Counted from the first letter of the stretch, positions 26,538 to 35,010 are shown. The stretch: DNA of 64,000 bases from Chitinophagales bacterium (GCA_017303335.1 JAFLBK010000004.1:310001-374000), one strand, 5' to 3'. Program-made: numbers and translations. Notes: generated by a model from the sequence alone, not told the origin.

Positions 26538-26950
26538 AAGGAATCAACGGGTACCTGAGTTTTAACGGCAACTGCCGGGAAGCCTTGCTTTTTTACCAGC
26601 AATGCCTGGGTGGAGAACTCTCCTTTCAGACAGTAGGAGATTCTCCGGCCGCCGCCCGTATGCCCGATCGCATGAAGGATTGCATACTCCAGGGCACCCT
26701 GGTCAGCCGCAAACTGGTATTGATGGGCACCGACCTGCTGGGAGAAGAAGGCCTGCAAAAGGGTAACAACATATCCCTGATGATCCAGTGCAGCAGTGAG
26801 CGGGAGATACGGTCATTGTACCGGAAACTTTCCACCCGGGGCCGCAAAACCCATCAGCTCGACAGGTCTGCCTGGGGCGCTTTATCCGGAAACCTGGAAG
26901 ACAGATACGGTAATCACTGGATGCTGTACTTTGATAAGACAAAAAGATAA
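26534..26950 (+). CDS. VOC family protein (PhnB-like, single domain)
   Basis: A 138-residue single PhnB-like domain: GYLSFNGNCREALLFYQQCL at the start, GDSPAAARMPDRMKDCILQG in the middle and LEDRYGNHWMLYFD at the end. The last motif is the usual PhnB closing strand. It starts within the stop of the previous gene, consistent with translational coupling. Function unknown. Confidence 0.85.
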   Translation: MKGINGYLSFNGNCREALLFYQQCLGGELSFQTVGDSPAAARMPDRMKDCILQGTLVSRKLVLMGTDLLGEEGLQKGNNISLMIQCSSEREIRSLYRKLSTRGRKTHQLDRSAWGALSGNLEDRYGNHWMLYFDKTKR

Positions 26951-26954
26951 GCAG

Positions 26955-27347
26955 ATGCAAAACACTGCCTTTACAAACATCGACAGTTATATCGCCGCGA
27001 TGCCCGAACATATTCAGCCCCTGCTGGAAAGAACCCGGCAGGCGATCCGCAAAGGCGCACCCAAAGCCGAAGAACTGATCAGCTACGGTATGCCGGCCTT
27101 CCGCTTTCATGGCATGCTGGTCTATTTTGCGGGGTTCAGGAACCATTGCAGCTTTTTCCCGGGTAACGCAGGCCTCATCAGTGAAATGCAGGATGAACTC
27201 AGCCGGTTCAAAACCTCCAGGGGCACCATCCGGTTTACCGTTGAAAACCCACTGCCTGTCTCACTCATCACCCGTATGACCCGTATCCGTGTTCAGCAGA
27301 ACCTCGAAAAAGAAGCGGCAAAGAAGCAGCGGGTCCGGAAAGGATGA
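26955..27347 (+). CDS. DUF1801 family protein (frataxin/YdhG-like)
   Basis: A 130-residue protein of the DUF1801 family: FTNIDSYIAAMPEHIQPLLE, then EELISYGMPAFRFHGMLVYF and HCSFFPGNAGLI. Relatives include YdhG, annotated as an iron chaperone on the basis of a frataxin-like fold. The start at 26955 is 4 nt after the preceding stop and directly precedes conserved sequence; the frame runs open upstream but has no family match there. Last gene of the run. Confidence 0.85.
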   Translation: MQNTAFTNIDSYIAAMPEHIQPLLERTRQAIRKGAPKAEELISYGMPAFRFHGMLVYFAGFRNHCSFFPGNAGLISEMQDELSRFKTSRGTIRFTVENPLPVSLITRMTRIRVQQNLEKEAAKKQRVRKG

Positions 27348-27392
27348 CAGACGCCGGACTATTAATTTTTCTATCTTTAGAAAAAGCCATGT

Positions 27393-28106
27393 ATGAAACA
27401 GTTCCTGTACTGCCTGCTTTTTATACAAACCCTGGCAGGCCATGCCCAGCTCAAAACCGTTGATGTAGGTAAAGAAAATCTCCCCATTACAGCCAACCTT
27501 TTTTATTCGGTGGGCGGACAGCCTTTCAATAATTACAAATACGTACGACTGACTGAGGGAACGCCTTATTTCCGGGAGGAATGGATGGGAGGGAAGGTGA
27601 TCATGAGCGGTGGTTTTGCCTACGACAGTATTTACCTGCGGCTCGACCTGGTCGATAATGAACTGCATTATATCGGGCCGGATGGCAGGGAGATGATCGC
27701 CAACTCGCCTGTTCGGGCGGTTGTGCTTTCCGACTCGATCACCGGCGCACGGTATACCTTTGTGCACAGCGATTACATTCCCGGTGCCGCCCGGAACTCC
27801 GGCTGGTACCAGATGCTCGATACGGGCAATGTTACCCTCTACAAACGATACGTAAAATTGATGAACGAAGACAAGCCTTATGGCTCGGCGGTAACCGAAC
27901 AGAAGATCAGCACCAGCGGAAACTATTTTCTATTGGTGAACGGACAACTGGTATCCATCCGCAAATTCAAAGACATAGCCGGGCTGCTTCCCCAGAAAAA
28001 AGAAGAAATAAAGAATTACATCAATCTGCAGAATCTATCCGGTAAGAACGACGCCGAGTACCGGTCGCTGATCAATTACTACAACAGTTTACTCGCCGCA
28101 CAATAA
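27393..28106 (+). CDS. Secreted protein of unknown function
   Basis: A 237-residue protein with a signal peptide (residues 1-18, LAGHAQ). The rest is beta-rich with two recognisable zones: a GGQPFNNYKYVRLTEGTPYF region and a later GNVTLYKRYVKLM segment, which resembles the family of exported Bacteroidota proteins where a metabolite-independent beta-sheet is followed by a basic helix. I do not recognise a named family. TATCTTTA at 27372-27379 is a candidate -7 box, so it is probably not part of the preceding operon. It ends 3 nt from the convergent MATE gene. Confidence 0.7.
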   Translation: MKQFLYCLLFIQTLAGHAQLKTVDVGKENLPITANLFYSVGGQPFNNYKYVRLTEGTPYFREEWMGGKVIMSGGFAYDSIYLRLDLVDNELHYIGPDGREMIANSPVRAVVLSDSITGARYTFVHSDYIPGAARNSGWYQMLDTGNVTLYKRYVKLMNEDKPYGSAVTEQKISTSGNYFLLVNGQLVSIRKFKDIAGLLPQKKEEIKNYINLQNLSGKNDAEYRSLINYYNSLLAAQ

Positions 28107-28109
28107 CAC

Positions 28110-29459
28110 TTATTTTTTCCACCTGCCGCTGCGCAGGTACAGGAAAGAAAGCAGGAAGATGCTGGACCAGTATACCAGTTCATTGCTCCAGGCCATGGCC
28201 AGCGAGATGTAATTAACCTTGATGAAATACCAGGTATAGATGAGGTAAATGCTGATGGCCACGATTTCGATCAGCAGGTTCACCCTTGTTTTGGCCGTAC
28301 CGGTAACTCCATTCAGCCAGATATTGGCGATGCTCATCAGCAGCAGCCCCAGGCTCACCATCCGCAAAACCGGTATTCCCTGCCGAACGAATTCCTCTCC
28401 TTGCCCGAATAACCCGAAGAATGCATGCGGGAACAGGTTTACAAGCATGCACATCCCCACGCAAAAAGCGATGCTCAGCAACATGATGCGGGTGATGGCC
28501 TCCAGAACTTTATCCTGCCGTTGCTGGCCCATCAGGTTGCTCACCATCACATTGGTGGTACTGGCGAAGGCCCAGACAAATACGCCGGTCAGTCCGAACA
28601 CATTCCGCATGGTATTGCTGATGGCCTTGGCATTCTCATCGTGCAGCCCTTCAATGAGGATGAAGAACACCAGCCAGGTTGTAACACTGATCACATACTG
28701 CAGTACGAGGGGAGCGGAGATGTTCAGTATCTGCTGGGTGATGGCTTTGTCGTACATATAACTTTTCAGCAACCCGTATTGTTTTCGTAAACCGGTACGG
28801 AACAATACCAGCAATACGATGATCATGCCCACCACTTCGGAGATCACCGAGGCAACGGCGGCGCCGTTAAAGCCCATGGCCGGAAAACCAAAGCGGCCCT
28901 GTATCAGCAGGAAATCAAGAATGATATTGACCGCCGCTTCGCAGATAAAGCCGATCATGAGGTACCGGCTGTTGAGCGACGCGACGAGAAAGGCATTGCC
29001 CATCTGGAATAAATACAGGAAGGGCAGTCCGATGATCCGGATCTTCAGAAATTCCATCTCCACCGGGTAGGCCCTGGGATCGGTTACCTGCTGCATGATA
29101 TAGGGCGCCAGGAACCAGGTGAACAGCATGCCCGCAACCGCGAACTGGAGGCAGATTCGGATGCCTTGTGCGAGAATGATCTTAAAAGCGGCGCTGTTAT
29201 CGCTACCCGCATGACGGGCGAACACCGCCTGCAGGGCATTATTCAATCCATTGCCCGCAACCGCGAAGATGAGGTAGAATACACCGGTGATACCGGCATT
29301 GCCCAGCGCTTCGGTACTCAGGTTGCCCAGGAAAATGCTGTTGGTGAGCATGTTGATCTGGGGAATGAGTATGGCCAGCGTGATGGGCAGGGCGATCGAC
29401 AGTATCTGTTTATTGGTAACCTTAACCTTGAGGTCTCTCGGCGCTGCTGTACTTTCCAT
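28110..29459 (-). CDS. MATE family efflux transporter
   Basis: A 449-residue membrane protein with about twelve hydrophobic segments in two related halves, of the MATE (NorM/DinF-like) family, which exports organic cations or drugs in exchange for sodium or protons. The start region ILSIALPITLAILIPQINML and the halves joined near residue 225 fit the family. The TM-rich C-terminus ends with a basic tail SGRWKK. Substrate unknown. Divergent from DUF3822-rsmD, with its own promoter. Confidence 0.88.
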   Translation of the reverse strand: MESTAAPRDLKVKVTNKQILSIALPITLAILIPQINMLTNSIFLGNLSTEALGNAGITGVFYLIFAVAGNGLNNALQAVFARHAGSDNSAAFKIILAQGIRICLQFAVAGMLFTWFLAPYIMQQVTDPRAYPVEMEFLKIRIIGLPFLYLFQMGNAFLVASLNSRYLMIGFICEAAVNIILDFLLIQGRFGFPAMGFNGAAVASVISEVVGMIIVLLVLFRTGLRKQYGLLKSYMYDKAITQQILNISAPLVLQYVISVTTWLVFFILIEGLHDENAKAISNTMRNVFGLTGVFVWAFASTTNVMVSNLMGQQRQDKVLEAITRIMLLSIAFCVGMCMLVNLFPHAFFGLFGQGEEFVRQGIPVLRMVSLGLLLMSIANIWLNGVTGTAKTRVNLLIEIVAISIYLIYTWYFIKVNYISLAMAWSNELVYWSSIFLLSFLYLRSGRWKK

Positions 29460-29467
29460 AAAGTCAG

Positions 29468-29500
29468 CAAAATTATCTTATTTTGTCACCCCAAATACAA
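29468..29500 (-). promoter_or_regulatory. Promoter of the MATE gene
   Basis: On the minus strand TAATTTTG (29468-29475) with TTG either 16 or 22 nt upstream (29492-29494 or 29498-29500). The ATG is 8 nt downstream. Confidence 0.5.
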
Positions 29501-29503
29501 AAA

Positions 29504-30331
29504 GTGAATCCATCTTTCAACATACTGGCGCCTAATATCTATACCGGGTCGGCAACCCTGTTCATCGAAGCAGGCCCCACGGGAATTTCATTCGTGGTGC
29601 TCAATACCGGCGATTGTTTCCAGGCCGTCGTTACCTATTCCTTTCCCAACCGCATGAACCCGGCGGAAATACAGGAGGAGATGGAAGAGATACTCCGGAC
29701 TGAACCCTTGCTGCAAAAGCCGTTCAGTAAAACACATCTTATCTGGACCTATCCCGAGAGCATCCTGGTTCCACCGGAATTATACGACCGGGAGCAGAGC
29801 AAGGATATGCTCGAACTTGTTTTCGGCGACCTCGTACAGGGGAGCATCTTTCACGATTTTCTGTACCGGCACAACCTGTACAATACGCACCGGATACCCG
29901 ATTCCATACGCAGGATTTTTGAAGAACGGATTCCCGTTTCCACCCAGCGGCATCAGTATTCCCTGCTGATCGACCGGGCCAGGCAGGAGGGCAACGAATT
30001 GTTCCTTTGCTTTTACAGCGGCAGTTTTACCCTCATGCTTTGCAAAGACGGCAATTTGCAGATCATCCGCAATGTTATTTACAATACCCCCGAAGATGTT
30101 GCATACTACCTGCTCGATACCTGCCGCTGTTTTGAAGTAGCGCCTGATTCAGTAAAGTTGTGCCTCAGCGGGATGATCGATAAGAAATCGAATCTCTACG
30201 CGGCCGTATACAAATATTTCCTGTACATCGAGTTTGCTGAATTGCCGCCTCATCATGCCGTGGCGGAAGAGATCCGGGCACATCCACCGCATTTTTTCAG
30301 TCATTTATTCTACCAGGCTTTATGCGTATAA
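29504..30331 (+). CDS. DUF3822 family protein
   Basis: A 275-residue protein of a Bacteroidota-specific family. The FtsA/actin-like beginning (LFIEAGPTGISFVVLNTGDC), the middle SLLIDRARQEGNELFLCFYS and LDTCRCFEVAPDSVKLCLSG resemble an actin-fold ATPase half, as noted for this family. It is often encoded upstream of rsmD, as here, where the two overlap by 10 nt. The GTG at 29504 is chosen because the first conserved residues follow it; a TTG at 29483 would add seven residues but lies too close to the promoter. Function unknown. Confidence 0.78.
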   Translation: MNPSFNILAPNIYTGSATLFIEAGPTGISFVVLNTGDCFQAVVTYSFPNRMNPAEIQEEMEEILRTEPLLQKPFSKTHLIWTYPESILVPPELYDREQSKDMLELVFGDLVQGSIFHDFLYRHNLYNTHRIPDSIRRIFEERIPVSTQRHQYSLLIDRARQEGNELFLCFYSGSFTLMLCKDGNLQIIRNVIYNTPEDVAYYLLDTCRCFEVAPDSVKLCLSGMIDKKSNLYAAVYKYFLYIEFAELPPHHAVAEEIRAHPPHFFSHLFYQALCV

Positions 30332-30861
30332 TCAGCGGCACCCACGGTGGCCGGAAGATCAACCCACCGGCCAAAATGCCGCATACACGGCCCACGACCG
30401 ATATCGCCAAAGAAGGACTTTTCAACATCATCCAGAACAACCTGGAGATCGACGAGCTGAAGGTACTGGACCTGTTTGGCGGCACAGGCGCCATCAGTTA
30501 CGAATTGGCCAGCCGGGGCGCTACGGATATCACCACCATCGAAAAGGATGAGAAGATGTACGACTTCATCAAACGAACCGCGGCTGAACTGGGGTTTACG
30601 AATATGCGGGTAGTGAAGTCGGATGTTTTCCGTTTCATCGACAGTACAACGGATCAGTATGACTTTATTTTCGCCGGTCCGCCTTATGCGCTCACCACGA
30701 TCGATGATCTTCCGCGGAAAATAGTGGAGAAGCGATTGCTTAAACCCGGAGGGTGGTTTGTGCTTGAGCATACACCCCGAAACGATTACAAAAAATTCGA
30801 GCAGTATAAAACCGAACGCAATTACGGCACCACAATCTTTTCTATCTTTATTAATGGATAA
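30322..30861 (+). CDS. rsmD: 16S rRNA (guanine-966-N2)-methyltransferase RsmD
   Basis: A 179-residue SAM-dependent methyltransferase. MRIISGTHGGRKINPP and the TRPTTDIAKEGLFNII segment are RsmD signatures, followed by the SAM-binding LDLFGGTGAISYELASRGA. The catalytic motif, normally (D/N)PPY, reads GPPY (residues 119-122) here. If real, loss of the acidic or amide side chain could alter activity, unless it is normal in this clade. It overlaps DUF3822 by 10 nt, implying coupled translation. Phrase repeats begin at its stop codon. Confidence 0.9.
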   Translation: MRIISGTHGGRKINPPAKMPHTRPTTDIAKEGLFNIIQNNLEIDELKVLDLFGGTGAISYELASRGATDITTIEKDEKMYDFIKRTAAELGFTNMRVVKSDVFRFIDSTTDQYDFIFAGPPYALTTIDDLPRKIVEKRLLKPGGWFVLEHTPRNDYKKFEQYKTERNYGTTIFSIFING

Positions 30862-30997
30862 TGGTTCATAGTTGATGGTGAATAGTTGATGGTTGATAGG
30901 GCTTTTGATCGAAGACTGATTAGTTATGCCATCTAATCTGGCCTTAACCATAGATACCATGATCTATGAACCATGAGCCATAATCTATAGTTCATGA
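30861..30997. repeat. Intergenic phrase repeats in inverted arrangement
   Basis: 30861-30900 repeats ATAGTTGATGGTT-like units; 30945-30997 repeats CCATGA/CTATGAA/CATAG units reading the other way, so the two halves can pair partially. Similar units occur at 55662-55711. No gene lies in this gap. Confidence 0.65.
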
Positions 30998-31038
30998 TCC
31001 TCGAACCGTAAACGCTTTAAACGACTCAAACGTTCCCC

Positions 31039-32091
31039 ATGCTCCGCAGCTTCCGGTATCTTCTTTTTCCTTTCTCCCTCATCTACGGAGCGGCCGTATG
31101 GATGCGTAACCGGCTTTTTGATAAGAATATATTAAAGTCGTCGGGCTTTAATTTCCCAATCATATGCGTGGGAAACCTGGCGGCTGGTGGTACGGGCAAA
31201 ACACCCATGACCGAATACCTCCTGCGCTTATTAAAAAAGGATTTCAAAACCGCTACACTGAGCAGGGGCTATAAACGAAAAACAACCGGCTTCGCTATTG
31301 CCAATGAACAAACGACGGCCCTGGAGATAGGTGACGAGCCCATGCAGTTTCACCAGAAATTTCCGGATGTGGTGGTGGCAGTGGGAGAGGAGCGGCTTGT
31401 TGCTATTCCACAGTTACTGCATGAACGGCCCGAAACAGAAGTGATCATCCTGGATGACGCCTTTCAGCATCGCCAGGTACAGGCCGGTTTGAATATACTA
31501 CTCACGGATTATTCCGATCTGTATACCCGCGACCTTATGCTGCCGGCCGGTAATCTCCGCGATGTACGCAGCAGCAGCGCCAGGGCCGATATTATTGTTG
31601 TTACCAAATGCCCGGCTGCTATTACGAAAGAGGAAAAAAGAAAGATCATCGACGAAATCGGCCCAACAGACCGGCAACAGGTTTTTTTTACAACCATCGT
31701 GTATGGGAAACCCTACCATTTATTCGGCAGGCAGGAACTGGAGCTGGCGCAGGATTTCGCTGTATTGCTGGTTTGCGGCATCGCGAACCCGGCGCCACTG
31801 AAAACATACCTTACCGACACGGTGCATACCTACGATTTGCTTCGCTATGCCGATCACCACATCTTCCATACCAACGATCTCCGGGACATCAAGCAGCAGT
31901 TTGAAAAACTGAAAGCGGGGAAGAAGATCGTATTGACCACGGAAAAGGATGCGGTGAGGCTGGAAAAGTTCGTAGCCGAACTCCGTGATTTTCCGATCTA
32001 CGTGATACCCGTTGAACACGCCTTTTTATTTGCTGAAGAAGATGCCTTCAGGTCGCGGATCAACGCCTTCATAAAAAGTTTCCGGCAATAA
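31039..32091 (+). CDS. lpxK: Tetraacyldisaccharide 4'-kinase
   Basis: A 350-residue lipid A biosynthesis kinase that phosphorylates the 4' position of the tetraacyl disaccharide at the inner membrane. The N-terminal hydrophobic helix (about 5-22) is the membrane anchor and is followed by the P-loop VGNLAAGGTGKTP (about 44-56); LSRGYKR, DDAFQHRQV and TTEKDAVRL are further family motifs. Its presence shows that this organism makes lipid A. It stands alone after a repeat-filled gap. Confidence 0.94.
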   Translation: MLRSFRYLLFPFSLIYGAAVWMRNRLFDKNILKSSGFNFPIICVGNLAAGGTGKTPMTEYLLRLLKKDFKTATLSRGYKRKTTGFAIANEQTTALEIGDEPMQFHQKFPDVVVAVGEERLVAIPQLLHERPETEVIILDDAFQHRQVQAGLNILLTDYSDLYTRDLMLPAGNLRDVRSSSARADIIVVTKCPAAITKEEKRKIIDEIGPTDRQQVFFTTIVYGKPYHLFGRQELELAQDFAVLLVCGIANPAPLKTYLTDTVHTYDLLRYADHHIFHTNDLRDIKQQFEKLKAGKKIVLTTEKDAVRLEKFVAELRDFPIYVIPVEHAFLFAEEDAFRSRINAFIKSFRQ

Positions 32092-32148
32092 GTGATGTCA
32101 CCGAAGATTTTTATACTTTTCGACATCTAACTAAAAATCAAAGCGCTT

Positions 32149-32712
32149 TTGACCGAACAGGAATTGATCTCGGGCCTCCGCAACGGGGAGGAACCTGCAT
32201 TCAGGGAACTGGTATCCCTGTTCCAGGACCGGGTATTCAATACAGCGCTGGGGCTTCTTCGACATCCAACCGAAGCAGAGGACATAGCCCAGGAAGTATT
32301 CATCCAGGTTTACCGGTCCGTCCGGCAGTTCAAGGGAGATTCTTTACTGTCTACCTGGATCTACCGGATCACTGTTACCAAATCACTCGAGCACCTGCGG
32401 AGTCAGAAAAGGAAAAAGAGATTCAGCTTTTTGAGCAGCCTCTTCGGGGAAGACAATCGCCCCATTCATGAACCGGGTGATTTCGATCATCCGGGCGTAC
32501 TCCACGAAAAAAAGGAAGACGCGGCTATCCTGTTCCGCCTGATCGCCGAATTACCCGAGAATCAGCAGATCGCTTTTGTACTGAACAAGGTGGAAGCGCT
32601 TAGTTACCGTGAGATCGCTGATGTTTTAACCATCTCAGAATCAGCCGTTGATTCGCTGCTGCAGCGGGCAAAACAAAACCTTCGGAAAAAAATTGCAGCA
32701 TTGCCGCCATAA
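32149..32712 (+). CDS. ECF-type RNA polymerase sigma factor
   Basis: A 187-residue sigma factor with only regions 2 and 4. Region 2 covers about 15-90 (HPTEAEDIAQEVFIQVYRSV, and the -10-binding STWIYRITVTKSLEHL). A basic linker KRKKR follows and region 4 (about 125-180) has ELPENQQIAFVLNKVEALSYR then the helix-turn-helix ending SAVDSLLQRAKQNLRKKI. The start is a TTG at 32149, since the region 2 motif follows normally and no ATG is nearby. The next two genes encode a small membrane protein and a Spy-like periplasmic protein, the usual anti-sigma and sensor positions. Confidence 0.9.
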   Translation: MTEQELISGLRNGEEPAFRELVSLFQDRVFNTALGLLRHPTEAEDIAQEVFIQVYRSVRQFKGDSLLSTWIYRITVTKSLEHLRSQKRKKRFSFLSSLFGEDNRPIHEPGDFDHPGVLHEKKEDAAILFRLIAELPENQQIAFVLNKVEALSYREIADVLTISESAVDSLLQRAKQNLRKKIAALPP

Positions 32713-32763
32713 GAGCGAAGGTTTTGGCAAAAAACAACATCTAATCACCTACAGGTATATACA

Positions 32764-33081
32764 ATGGATATGAAAACAGAAAGAATCGAACGCATCATGG
32801 GCGGCCTGGACGGTCTTCAGAAGGCCGGTGCCCCTGATTTCTTTTATACAAGACTGATGGGCCGGATGCAACAGGAACCGGAGAGGAAACAGGTATGGAT
32901 ACTCAAACCCGCGTTTATTACAACCGCATTGGGTGTACTGTTGCTGCTGAATATTTTTTCCTTTATGGAGATACGCAGCGCCGGATCCAAACAAGAATCA
33001 AGGTCCCGCCACGAACAACCCGCAGGCATCGAGAGTTTTGCACGGGCCTATAACATGAACACACAATCTCTTTACGAATAA
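32764..33081 (+). CDS. Single-pass membrane protein, probable anti-sigma factor
   Basis: A 105-residue protein: cytoplasmic-type N-terminal helix (1-45, with the LDGLQKAGAPDFFYTRLMGR stretch common in small Bacteroidota proteins beside ECF factors), one hydrophobic segment at about 49-67 and a short polar C-terminal tail. It lacks a ZAS zinc motif. The position between the ECF sigma gene and the Spy-like gene, with a 5-nt gap downstream, makes an anti-sigma role the simplest guess. This is inferred from context, not from a conserved domain. Confidence 0.65.
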   Translation: MDMKTERIERIMGGLDGLQKAGAPDFFYTRLMGRMQQEPERKQVWILKPAFITTALGVLLLLNIFSFMEIRSAGSKQESRSRHEQPAGIESFARAYNMNTQSLYE

Positions 33082-33086
33082 TTCCC

Positions 33087-33632
33087 ATGAGCAACGTAAC
33101 CCATAACCGCTGGTTCACCATTGTGATACTGCTGTTGCTCACGGCCAATATCGCAACACTGGCATTGCTGTGGACAACCAGGACCAATAAACAGCCTTCG
33201 GTACATTTTCCTCCACCAGGAGGCGGAAGGGCCGTATTCGAATTCCTGACCAATGAATTACAACTGGATTCCTCCCAGCAGATCGCATACGCACAACTGC
33301 GTGACGAACACCAGGCAGGGGCGAGGCGCCTGCAGGAGAATATCCGGCAAGCCAAAGACGCTATGTTCGCTTTGTTGAAACAGGCGAACATGGCTGATTC
33401 TCTTGTATCGGTCTATAGCCACCAGGCAGCCGAGGCGCAACAGGAACTGGATGCATTCACATTCCGGCATTTTCAAAAATTGAGGGCCATATGCAATAAA
33501 GAGCAGCAGGAGAAGTTTGACAAAGTGATACAGGATGCGTTGCACCAGATGGGCGGCCCTCCGCCGGGCAGGCAGGGTCCGCCACCACCGGGTATGCGCC
33601 CGGGCGATGGACCACCACCACCAGGAAACTAA
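33087..33632 (+). CDS. Spy/CpxP-like periplasmic sensor with a membrane anchor
   Basis: A 181-residue protein: one membrane anchor at about 9-29, then a helical LTxxQ-type domain (about 55-150: FLTNELQLDSSQQIAYAQL and FRHFQKLRAICNKEQQEKF), as in Spy/CpxP and the heavy-metal-resistance family PF13801. The tail (about 150-181) is almost only Gly and Pro in GPPPG-type repeats. In related operons this protein senses metals or misfolded protein and controls the anti-sigma. It follows the membrane protein gene by 5 nt and precedes a diheme peroxidase by 43 nt. Sensing role is inferred. Confidence 0.78.
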   Translation: MSNVTHNRWFTIVILLLLTANIATLALLWTTRTNKQPSVHFPPPGGGRAVFEFLTNELQLDSSQQIAYAQLRDEHQAGARRLQENIRQAKDAMFALLKQANMADSLVSVYSHQAAEAQQELDAFTFRHFQKLRAICNKEQQEKFDKVIQDALHQMGGPPPGRQGPPPPGMRPGDGPPPPGN

Positions 33633-33675
33633 ATCAAAAGAATCATACTCTTTAATAAAACCCTTGACCAATTTT

Positions 33676-34881
33676 ATGCATGTACGAAAAACGATCGTAA
33701 TCAGCTGCCTTGTAGCAAGTGCTTTCCTGTTCCAGTACTGTTCCAAAAGCGGTGATACAACGGTAACACCCACGCCGGTTGATCCGTATGCGGCCATTAA
33801 AGCCACTTTTGGTACCAACATCGACCCGAATAACTTAGCCAACTACGGCAACCAGGGAAAACCGGCTTATATCACCCGGGATAATGCCGGTGGCGTGGTT
33901 ATTTCCAATGCCAAGGCTACGTTGGGGCGGGTATTGTTCTACGATAAAAACCTGAGCATCGACAACAGCATCGCCTGTGCCAGCTGCCATAAACAGCAAT
34001 TCGCCTTCAGCGATACCGCTGTTGCCAGTAAGGGCGTGCAGGGTGGCACAACGGCCAGGCACTCCATGCGCCTGATCAATACACGCTTTGCCACTGAGCC
34101 CCGTTTTTTCTGGGATGAACGTGCCGCTACACTTGAAATACAAACCACCATGCCGATACAGGATCATGCGGAGATGGGTTTCAGCGGACAAAGCGGCCGT
34201 CCGGCACTGGCAAACCTGCTCACCAAATTGCAAGGGATCAACTATTACAATGAACTTTTCAAGTTTGTGTATGGAGATATTTCCGTAACCGAAGCAAGGC
34301 TCCAGGAATGCCTGGCTTCCTTTGTTCGGAGCATACAGTCGTTCGACAGTAAATACGATGCAGGAAGGGCTGTGGCTCCGAATGACAATGCGCCGTTCCC
34401 GAATTTCACCCCGGAAGAAAACCAGGGAAAACAACTCTTTACAGCGCCGCCTGTATTTGACGCTACCGGAAACCGGATTGGCGGAGGCGCCGGATGCGCC
34501 GGATGCCATGCCGCACCCGAATTCGATATTGTACCCGTGTCGGGAAATAACGGGATCATCGGCCGCATCAGCGGCACCGGGGGAATCGACATTACCGTAA
34601 CCCGTGCGCCAAGCCTGCGAGACCTGGTGAACAGCGCTGGCCAGCCCAACGGACCGTTCATGCATACTGGCAACCTGGGAACATTACAAAATGCCATTGG
34701 ACATTACAATACGATCAACCTGGCTCCGGGAAATACCAACCTGGACCCCAAACTGCGGCCCAATGGTTTCGGGCAGCAACTGCACTTTACAGGCGCCGAA
34801 ATGAATGCATTGGCAGCCTTCCTGCGCACGTTGGCAGGCAATAATGTATATACAGATAAGAAATGGAGCAGCCCGTTCTGA
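33676..34881 (+). CDS. Diheme cytochrome c peroxidase (MauG/CcpA family) lipoprotein
   Basis: A 401-residue exported protein. Residues 1-21 are a lipoprotein signal (LFQYCSKSGD). Two haem c motifs, CASCH (about 101-105) and CAGCH (about 274-278), with the intervening TMPIQDHAEMGF segment and a late GPFMHTGNLGTLQNAI block, place it in the bacterial diheme peroxidase/MauG superfamily, which reduces peroxide with electrons from c-type donors or modifies proteins. It is 43 nt behind the Spy-like gene on the same strand and ends at a terminator, so it may belong to the ECF operon. The ATG at 33676 is preferred because signal sequence begins there. Confidence 0.88.
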   Translation: MHVRKTIVISCLVASAFLFQYCSKSGDTTVTPTPVDPYAAIKATFGTNIDPNNLANYGNQGKPAYITRDNAGGVVISNAKATLGRVLFYDKNLSIDNSIACASCHKQQFAFSDTAVASKGVQGGTTARHSMRLINTRFATEPRFFWDERAATLEIQTTMPIQDHAEMGFSGQSGRPALANLLTKLQGINYYNELFKFVYGDISVTEARLQECLASFVRSIQSFDSKYDAGRAVAPNDNAPFPNFTPEENQGKQLFTAPPVFDATGNRIGGGAGCAGCHAAPEFDIVPVSGNNGIIGRISGTGGIDITVTRAPSLRDLVNSAGQPNGPFMHTGNLGTLQNAIGHYNTINLAPGNTNLDPKLRPNGFGQQLHFTGAEMNALAAFLRTLAGNNVYTDKKWSSPF

Positions 34882-34918
34882 TCAACCGCAAATAAATCTT
34901 GGTTTCGAGGTATATTTT

Positions 34919-34955
34919 AACCGGCTTGGACCTGATTGGTCTGGCCGGTTTTTTA
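34919..34955 (+). terminator. Terminator of the diheme peroxidase gene
   Basis: AACCGGC...GCCGGTT stem closed around a 20-nt partly paired loop, then six T. Confidence 0.78.
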
Positions 34956-34972
34956 ATGGTATGCAGCGTACA

Positions 34973-35010
34973 AGAAAAAAATCCCCGGAACAGGAATATT
35001 CCGGGGGATT
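34973..35010 (-). terminator. Terminator-like hairpin, minus-strand orientation
   Basis: ATCCCCGGAA (34981-34990) pairs with TTCCGGGGGAT (34999-35009, one bulge) and is followed on the minus strand by seven T. No minus-strand gene is recognised upstream of it, so it may be the relic of one. Confidence 0.55.

Noticed and set aside
27393..28106. Including the 237-residue secreted protein in the eight-gene run
   Set aside because: It has its own -7-like box and a 45-nt gap, and is of a different kind (exported protein).
33540..33630. Minisatellite at the end of the Spy-like gene
   Set aside because: The repetitive look comes from Gly/Pro codons of the protein tail; unit length and sequence are not constant at DNA level.
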